A stretch of 64,000 bases of DNA, taken from positions 3,782,001-3,846,000 of the forward strand of contig NC_064046.1 in the NCBI RefSeq assembly GCF_932526225.1, read 5' to 3'. Below, piece after piece: positions 63,301-64,000 of this stretch (within the stretch, counting starts at the first letter, position 1; each line of letters begins with the position of its first letter). Under the pieces are notes generated by a model that did not search any database, was not told where the DNA came from, and was given only the letters and a program-made list of their open reading frames with translations. The position numbers were made by a program, and so were the translations under genes. Source of the stretch: Nematostella vectensis (taxonomy: Eukaryota > Cnidaria > Anthozoa > Actiniaria > Edwardsiidae).

Positions 63301-63706
63301 TGTATACCATGTTCCCTGTATTCTCTCTCAAGATATGCGATCGTGTATACCATGTTCCCTGTATTCTCTCTCTAGATATGCGACCGTGTATACCATGTTC
63401 CCTGTATTGAATTTTCTCTCTTTAGATATGCGACCGTATATACCATGTTCCCTGTATTCTCTCTTTAGATATGCGACCGCGTACACCATGTTCCCTGTAT
63501 TCTCTCTTTAGATATGCGACCGCGTACACCATTTTTCCTGTATTCTCTCTTTAGATATGCGACCGCGTACACCATTTTCCCTGTATTCTCTCTCTAGATA
63601 TGCGACCGTGTATACCATGTTCCCTGTATTTTCTCTTGTTCTGGACGTGGATGTATCAGCAGACAAAGCACTTCTTTACCCGGAACTCTACAAAGACTTA
63701 ACAAAG
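28101..63706 (+). CDS. ATP9: P4-type phospholipid-transporting ATPase, ATP9A/ATP9B-like (31 exons, 3' end outside window)
   Basis: Multi-exon gene for a type IV P-type ATPase of the ATP9 group. In this family the enzymes sit in Golgi/endosome membranes, are thought to act as lipid flippases, and do not depend on a CDC50 subunit. I traced 31 exons. All phases join without a stop, giving 3009 nt or 1003 residues. Motifs in order: DGET at residues 268-271 (actuator domain), DKTGT at 465-469 with D465 the phosphorylated aspartate, KGAD at 656-659 (nucleotide-binding domain), TGDK at 765-768, and GDGGND at 872-877 (hinge). The N-terminus is longer than in vertebrate ATP9, with an acidic stretch, a basic KTRKRRKKK segment and a cysteine-rich patch. 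The start at 28101 is the first ATG in frame after a short uORF. TM7-TM10 and the stop lie beyond 64000. Introns carry another gene on the opposite strand, a Harbinger transposon and many minisatellites. The family call is very secure; ATP9A versus ATP9B is not separable, since invertebrates usually have one gene. Confidence 0.95.
30110..30362. repeat. MITE-like repeat, partner of 62417-62580
   Basis: The outer parts TTGTAAAGCGGCAATATCAC and inverted GTGACAGTGCAGCTTTAAG suggest terminal inverted repeats. Internal words (AAAAATATTTC-AATTGTAAAA) are shared with 62417-62580 in intron 30 of the same gene. Confidence 0.55.
30368..30556. repeat. 24-bp minisatellite (8 copies) in intron 3 of the ATP9-like gene
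   Basis: The unit GAAACAGGAGATTGTATACA then GTAA is repeated eight times, almost without change. It adjoins the right end of a MITE-like sequence (30110-30362). Confidence 0.95.
31431..35822 (+). CDS. ATP9: ATP9-like exons 5-11: TM2 end and actuator domain
   Basis: Exons: 5 = 31431-31539, 6 = 31732-31790, 7 = 32132-32183, 8 = 32962-33056, 9 = 33621-33701, 10 = 34430-34502, 11 = 35746-35822. They encode the stretch from the end of TM2 through the actuator domain, including [18 protein letters not shown] and the [13 protein letters not shown] block whose DGET loop performs dephosphorylation. Exon 11 ends ACTAAG followed by GCAAGG, a GC-AG intron rather than GT-AG. Exon 11 is also preceded by five partial copies of its own acceptor and first bases (see 35522-35745). 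Phases are 1, 0, 1, 0, 0, 1, 0 at the successive exon ends, and all agree. Confidence 0.93.
32723..32874. mobile_element. MITE, CAGGCCCGTACCCAG family, diverged copy D in an ATP9-like intron
   Basis: The ends are CAGGCACATAGACAGG and inverted CCTGGGAACGTGCCTG. The flanks AGGTT and TGGTC match at three of five positions, so the duplication has decayed. It lies in intron 7. Confidence 0.6.
33206..33559. mobile_element. MULE-like MITE, GACAGAGCAAA ends, copy 2 in an ATP9-like intron
   Basis: 354 bp with perfect inverted ends GACAGAGCAAA and TTTGCTCTGTC, flanked by a perfect 9-bp direct repeat GGAAATGTA (33197-33205 and 33560-33568). Same orientation as copy 1, and shares long stretches such as TTCGAGATATGAGG. 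Lies in intron 8. Confidence 0.85.
34540..34735. repeat. GCTAAACTAGGAAAC repeat family, copy in intron 10
   Basis: CTCCTAGTTTAGCCACC and inverted GTTTGCTAAACTAGGAAAC bound a GCGCGC-rich core. Related sequences occur at about 16010-16130 and 21240-21395 (CTAAACTAGAAAAC, TCTCCTAGTAGAGG). Confidence 0.55.
35522..35745 (+). repeat. Tandem copies of the exon 11 3' splice site and exon start
   Basis: The real acceptor (TTTTCAAG|GAACTGCTCTTGGGG, AG at 35744-35745) is preceded by five related copies of TTCTAG|GAACTGCTCTTGG. Their AGs are at 35523-35524, 35562-35563, 35608-35609, 35653-35654 and 35698-35699. Spacing is 39, 46, 45, 45 and 46 bp. Each copy includes a pyrimidine tract, AG and roughly the first 18-25 exon bases, followed by ATTGCTTTGTTTGATTGATT. 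Most decoys carry a CTAG acceptor, which looks better than the real CAAG. Shifts of 45-46 nt mean most decoys would change the frame or add stops. Confidence 0.85.
35925..37055 (+). CDS. ATP9: ATP9-like exons 12-14: TM3-TM4 and phosphorylation site
   Basis: Exons: 12 = 35925-36014, 13 = 36413-36483, 14 = 36890-37055. Exon 12 and 13 encode two hydrophobic segments ending IIPLSLRV, the P4-ATPase counterpart of the TM4 PISL motif. Exon 14 ends with [16 protein letters not shown], containing the phosphorylated Asp465. An open frame reads continuously from 36717 through two upstream decoy copies of the exon 14 start into exon 14, so use of a decoy acceptor would insert residues without a frameshift. 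Confidence 0.94.
36702..36889 (+). repeat. Tandem copies of the exon 14 3' splice site and exon start
   Basis: Two full copies and one more degenerate copy of the segment CAG|TCTTCGTGTAAGCCTTGA-ATGGGTAAAG lie directly before exon 14. Decoy AGs are at 36765-36766 and 36825-36826, and the real one is at 36888-36889. Spacings of 60 and 63 bp are multiples of three and the reading frame is open through all copies, so either decoy would give an in-frame insertion near TM4. Confidence 0.85.
37096..37660. repeat. ~34-bp minisatellite in intron 14
   Basis: The unit TTCTCCCACCACTTACAGGT then TATGGGCCCCAGG is repeated about 16 times with variation. It begins about 40 bp after exon 14. The unit contains an acceptor-like CTTACAG, but it does not resemble the start of exon 15. 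Confidence 0.9.
38123..45083 (+). CDS. ATP9: ATP9-like exons 15-18: start of P/N domains
   Basis: Exons: 15 = 38123-38179 ([18 protein letters not shown]), 16 = 38845-38922, 17 = 44266-44475, 18 = 44922-45083. Exon 17 has [17 protein letters not shown], conserved in ATP9, followed by a variable acidic insert and YQASSPDE. Exon 18 has [16 protein letters not shown], the nucleotide-binding FxxxxKRM block. Intron 16 is 5.3 kb and contains a TA-flanked palindromic MITE and a complete GPCR gene on the opposite strand. Confidence 0.94.
38225..38405. repeat. Dispersed repeat in intron 15, partner of 8685-8865
   Basis: Begins about 45 bp after exon 15 and shares long words with 8685-8865, including CTAGGATGACAAAAT. 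Confidence 0.65.
38962..39273. mobile_element. Palindrome-rich MITE with TA target duplication
   Basis: The ends are TAGTACCGCTC and inverted GAGCGGTACTG, flanked by TA on both sides (38960-38961 and 39274-39275), as for Tc1/mariner-type insertions. Each half holds many copies of the palindrome TTCGCGAA, mostly as GTTCGCGAAC, arranged as mirror arms around an AT-rich centre with a GC-AG-like short spacer. Lies in intron 16 of the ATP9-like gene, 40 bp after exon 16. Confidence 0.82.
39974..40984 (-). CDS. Class A GPCR, melatonin-receptor-like, intronless
   Basis: A single-exon, 336-residue rhodopsin-class receptor. Visible features: N-glycosylation site NET at 2-4; TM1 asparagine N41 in GNLLVVW; TM2 aspartate D70 in SLAVSD; a conserved C97 and extracellular-loop C176 for the disulfide; NRY at 121-123 in place of DRY; CWSP at 254-257 in TM6; and NPLIY at 292-296 in TM7. 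NRY followed by C is typical of melatonin receptors and their many cnidarian relatives, so ligand assignment is not safe. It lies entirely within intron 16 of the ATP9-like gene on the opposite strand, consistent with insertion of an intronless (perhaps retroposed) receptor copy. The start ATG is followed by a charged 30-residue N-terminus with no signal peptide, normal for this class. Confidence 0.93.
   Translation of the reverse strand: MNETLETGHNRLTRQVANRESWLKFIECFGAAFLELLAFLGNLLVVWAVRRKPSLRTIPNYYIISLAVSDMLMASIGMPLSLVTVIAGKWVFGDALCQYQGFIGTFLGTVSLLTIMLTAINRYCKITWTASRYASTFTRASTLRRISLVWGLAFLPPIIYLLTGHRYVYHPGKAMCFFDLNNASTLYAVSTITLVVFLPFCTITFCYYKVYKSVRNHNKVAVQDAREETPGPFGISEIKLTKMLFAILLGFLVCWSPFVAIDVINSINGQFSQDRWVYLVYTGCAGLASCVNPLIYSVMNAGFREEFKAMLAFRIRRDNGVNPTRPRSEANKITRL
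41553..41795. repeat. Recent 118-bp direct duplication
   Basis: 41553-41670 (AGTATAGATACTGAAC to GCGCGCTTACC) is repeated without visible change at 41678-41795, separated by seven bases. The identity implies a recent event or an assembly artefact. Confidence 0.9.
42230..42315. repeat. (AAT)n microsatellite followed by (CA)n
   Basis: About 75 bp of uninterrupted ATA/AAT triplets, then ACACACACAC, in intron 16 of the ATP9-like gene. Confidence 0.97.
42690..43095. repeat. ~80-bp tandem repeat (about 5 copies) in intron 16
   Basis: The unit contains CTTTTAAATAAACATATCAT, GCTATGTTCATGAATCC and TTTTGTATTCCAGTG followed by a T run. Each unit carries an acceptor-like TTGTATTCCAG, but it does not match the next exon. 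Confidence 0.85.
43600..43656. repeat. (CAA)n microsatellite
   Basis: CAACAG/CAACAA triplets with minor interruptions. Confidence 0.95.
45090..45176. repeat. 37-bp tandem repeat beside the Harbinger insertion
   Basis: ATTGCCATGGAGACGTGATA then ACCTTTAGGCAAAAGTC occurs twice, plus a partial third copy, starting six bases after exon 18 and ending about 20 bp before the transposon target site. Confidence 0.85.
45403..46989 (+). pseudogene. HARBI1-like DDE nuclease of the Harbinger element, damaged
   Basis: Exon 1 ends at 45918 (AAAG|GTGAGT) and exon 2 begins at 46503 (TTAG|GG), phase 1. The catalytic triad is present: Asp in GCIDGTHV, Asp in GDSGYGC, and Glu in [10 protein letters not shown]. 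The N-terminal part starts well (ATGGCGGACATG at 45403, with the [11 protein letters not shown] helix typical of the family) but then loses frame near 45490, where AGCGATTC is duplicated. The family frame resumes around 45505 after an apparent loss of some residues. Near the 3' end an in-frame TAG at 46808-46810 interrupts the frame, which then continues to 46989 with the family's [10 protein letters not shown] block. This copy is probably not functional as a whole. Confidence 0.85.
46990..48663. other. Non-coding interior of the Harbinger element
   Basis: AT-rich DNA between the 3' ends of the convergent nuclease and SANT/Myb-like genes. No third gene was seen. Confidence 0.55.
48664..53773 (-). 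CDS. SANT/Myb-like DNA-binding protein of the Harbinger element
   Basis: Exon 1 runs 53773 to 53362 and exon 2 runs 48920 to 48664, phase 1, for 222 residues. The N-terminal half has a trihelix/SANT-like domain ([36 protein letters not shown]). The C-terminal exon is acidic, then basic (NKRKKRY), with a short helix rich in Leu and Lys. Such proteins bind the transposon ends and bring the nuclease into the nucleus in Harbinger systems. The 4.4-kb intron contains the nested CACTG-ended element. The frame is intact, unlike the nuclease gene. Confidence 0.82.
49004..51679. mobile_element. Non-autonomous CACTG-ended DNA transposon nested in Harbinger
   Basis: It begins CACTGTTAGTTTCAGGGAGT and ends with the inverted ACTCTCTGAAACTAACAGTG, flanked by CG on both sides (49002-49003 and 51680-51681), a possible 2-bp target duplication. 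About 450 bp at each end is filled with direct and inverted copies of GGAGTAAAAACTACTC, while the middle is AT-rich with no transposase. CACTG ends and a 2-bp duplication suggest a CACTA (EnSpm)-type element, but other superfamilies are possible. Total length 2676 bp. Confidence 0.75.
53010..53120. repeat. TAGTTTAATAGTT short tandem repeat
   Basis: Variants of AATAGTTTTAATAGTT and TAGTTCAATAG are repeated inside the Harbinger element. Confidence 0.8.
54300..59018 (+). CDS. ATP9: ATP9-like exons 19-25: nucleotide-binding and P domains
   Basis: Exons: 19 = 54300-54392, 20 = 56313-56396, 21 = 56617-56664, 22 = 56808-56882, 23 = 57256-57303, 24 = 57606-57704, 25 = 58929-59018. Exon 19 encodes [10 protein letters not shown] (KGAD, nucleotide site), exon 20 [11 protein letters not shown], exon 22 [12 protein letters not shown], exon 23 [14 protein letters not shown], and exon 24 [12 protein letters not shown] (TGDK). 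Exon 19 begins only 220 bp after the right end of the Harbinger insertion, which therefore lies cleanly inside intron 18. All seven exons are whole codons (phase 0), so single-exon skipping would keep the frame. Confidence 0.94.
54440..56200. repeat. 1.7-kb G-rich minisatellite (GGGTAGGGTGTG/GGGTAGGGTGGAG) in intron 19
   Basis: Units of 12-13 bp (GGGTAGGGTGTG and GGTAGGGTGGAGG) alternate over 1.76 kb, all with G on the sense strand. Dense GGG runs could form G-quadruplexes in the DNA and in the pre-mRNA. Long frames on both strands (for example 55035-56288) are repeat artefacts. It is unlike the animal telomere unit TTAGGG in register. Confidence 0.95.
57955..58910. repeat. 41-bp minisatellite in intron 24
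   Basis: The unit CTACGTCCCACTGTATTGAC then TACTACAAATACCTTAGCTGA is repeated about ten times at 58510-58910, with a diverged pair at 57955-58025. It ends about 20 bp before exon 25 and does not resemble that exon. Confidence 0.93.
59811..63706 (+). CDS. ATP9: ATP9-like exons 26-31: hinge, TM5-TM6 and beyond
   Basis: Exons: 26 = 59811-59955, 27 = 60537-60601, 28 = 60829-60917, 29 = 61582-61648, 30 = 62008-62072, 31 = 63598-63706. Exon 27 holds GDGGNDVSM, the Mg-binding hinge motif. Exon 28 holds [15 protein letters not shown] and exons 29-31 hold the next membrane segments, ending [11 protein letters not shown], matching ATP9A. Exon 31 is preceded by about 23 tandem copies of its own acceptor and first ~29 bases. 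The donor GTAAGA at 63707 shows that more exons follow outside the window. Confidence 0.94.
60140..60480. repeat. 28-bp minisatellite in intron 26
   Basis: The unit TTTGTTTGTTATATTTGTGT then AATGCAAG is repeated about eleven times, more diverged toward both edges. Confidence 0.93.
61020..61510. repeat. Imperfect (GAT)n microsatellite in intron 28
   Basis: About 490 bp of GAT/GGT/GTT triplets. The methionine-rich and isoleucine-rich frames over it are artefacts. Confidence 0.95.
62417..62580. repeat. MITE-like repeat, partner of 30110-30362
   Basis: Shares GTTTACT-CTGGTCAA-TA-GTA and GGAAAAATATTTC-CAATTGTAAAA words with the copy in intron 3. It abuts the start of the exon 31 decoy array. Confidence 0.5.
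62587..63597 (+). repeat. ~23-copy array of the exon 31 3' splice site and exon start
   Basis: A 43-bp unit, TCTCTCTCTAG|ATATGCGACCG followed by TGTATACCATGTTCCCTGTAT, is repeated about 23 times directly upstream of exon 31. Exon 31 begins with the same unit at 63598. Every unit therefore has a pyrimidine tract, an AG acceptor and the first ~30 coding bases of exon 31. A higher-order pattern is visible: every third unit or so has an extra 7 bp (GTATTGTATTTTCTC) and is followed by a unit starting ATGTGTGACCGTATAT, repeating near 62978, 63113 and 63247. The outermost copies (62587-62715) are the most diverged. Confidence 0.93.
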
Positions 63707-63797
63707 GTAAGACGCCATTTTAGCATTCTAGTAATACCAAATGTGAGATATCCTTGATTGAATTTGGTAAACGTTAAAGTCATTTTAGTCATTAGAT

Positions 63798-63940
63798 CAG
63801 TAGCGTATCCAAGGGGTCCAGCCCCCCCCCCCCCCCCCCCCCAGAAAAGTTTTTGGGAGCAAAATTCACAAATTTACCTAACGTCATGTGCTTTACATTT
63901 TGTGCCCCCCAACCCCTCGGGCAATCCTGGATCCACCCTG
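63798..63940. mobile_element. Short MITE with CAGTAGCGTATCCAAGG end
   Basis: The ends are CAGTAGCGTATCCAAGG and inverted CCTGGATCCACCCTG, flanked by a perfect TAGAT direct repeat (63793-63797 and 63941-63945). It has a C-rich interior and lies in intron 31 of the ATP9-like gene. Confidence 0.75.
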
Positions 63941-64000
63941 TAGATTTAATTTAAAACTCGAGCTGCAATTCCATGCTCTGTGTGACACCTTTCCCTGGTA

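Noticed and set aside
62587-63597. Regular spacing of the array looked like a CRISPR.
   Set aside because: Units are contiguous with no unique spacers, derive from an exon boundary, and the genome is eukaryotic.

Overview
The window is intron-rich, AT-rich animal DNA packed with DNA-transposon debris. The protein families suggest an anthozoan cnidarian, probably a sea anemone such as Nematostella. They include an opsin with the residue pattern of anthozoan-specific opsins, an intronless melatonin-receptor-like GPCR, a PIF/Harbinger element, and many short TIR elements. This identification is inference; no species-diagnostic sequence was checked.

Layout. 1-3.1 kb holds short MITEs. 3.13-3.89 kb is a 27-bp minisatellite. 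4.0-5.2 kb is a two-exon opsin on the minus strand. 5.2-16.4 kb is mostly non-coding, with several MITEs, weak minus-strand exon candidates near 10.1-11.8 kb, and a complete type I hammerhead ribozyme at 13.77-13.81 kb. 16.5-20.3 kb is a broken Ty3/gypsy element. 20.3-27.6 kb is nested repeat DNA, including a pair of ~390-bp inverted arms at 23.5 and 27.2 kb with insertions between them.

28.0-64.0 kb is one gene on the plus strand: a P4-type ATPase of the ATP9A/ATP9B (class IIA/IIB) group. I could trace 31 consecutive exons (28101 to 63706). Their phases all join, giving 1003 codons with every P-type catalytic motif. The last transmembrane part lies beyond the window. Its introns host a complete antisense GPCR gene (intron 16), an 8.9-kb PIF/Harbinger transposon (intron 18) that itself contains a 2.7-kb CACTG-ended element, a 1.7-kb G-rich minisatellite (intron 19), and several other tandem arrays.

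The most unusual observation is that at three separate introns of this ATPase gene (before exons 11, 14 and 31) the 3' splice site plus the first bases of the following exon have been tandemly copied into the intron. This gives 5, 2-3 and about 23 decoy acceptors directly upstream of the real one. Other points of note are the hammerhead ribozyme, an opsin lacking the usual counterions and the DRY arginine but carrying Glu at bovine position 292, and several transposon insertions whose target-site duplications or empty sites can be read directly.
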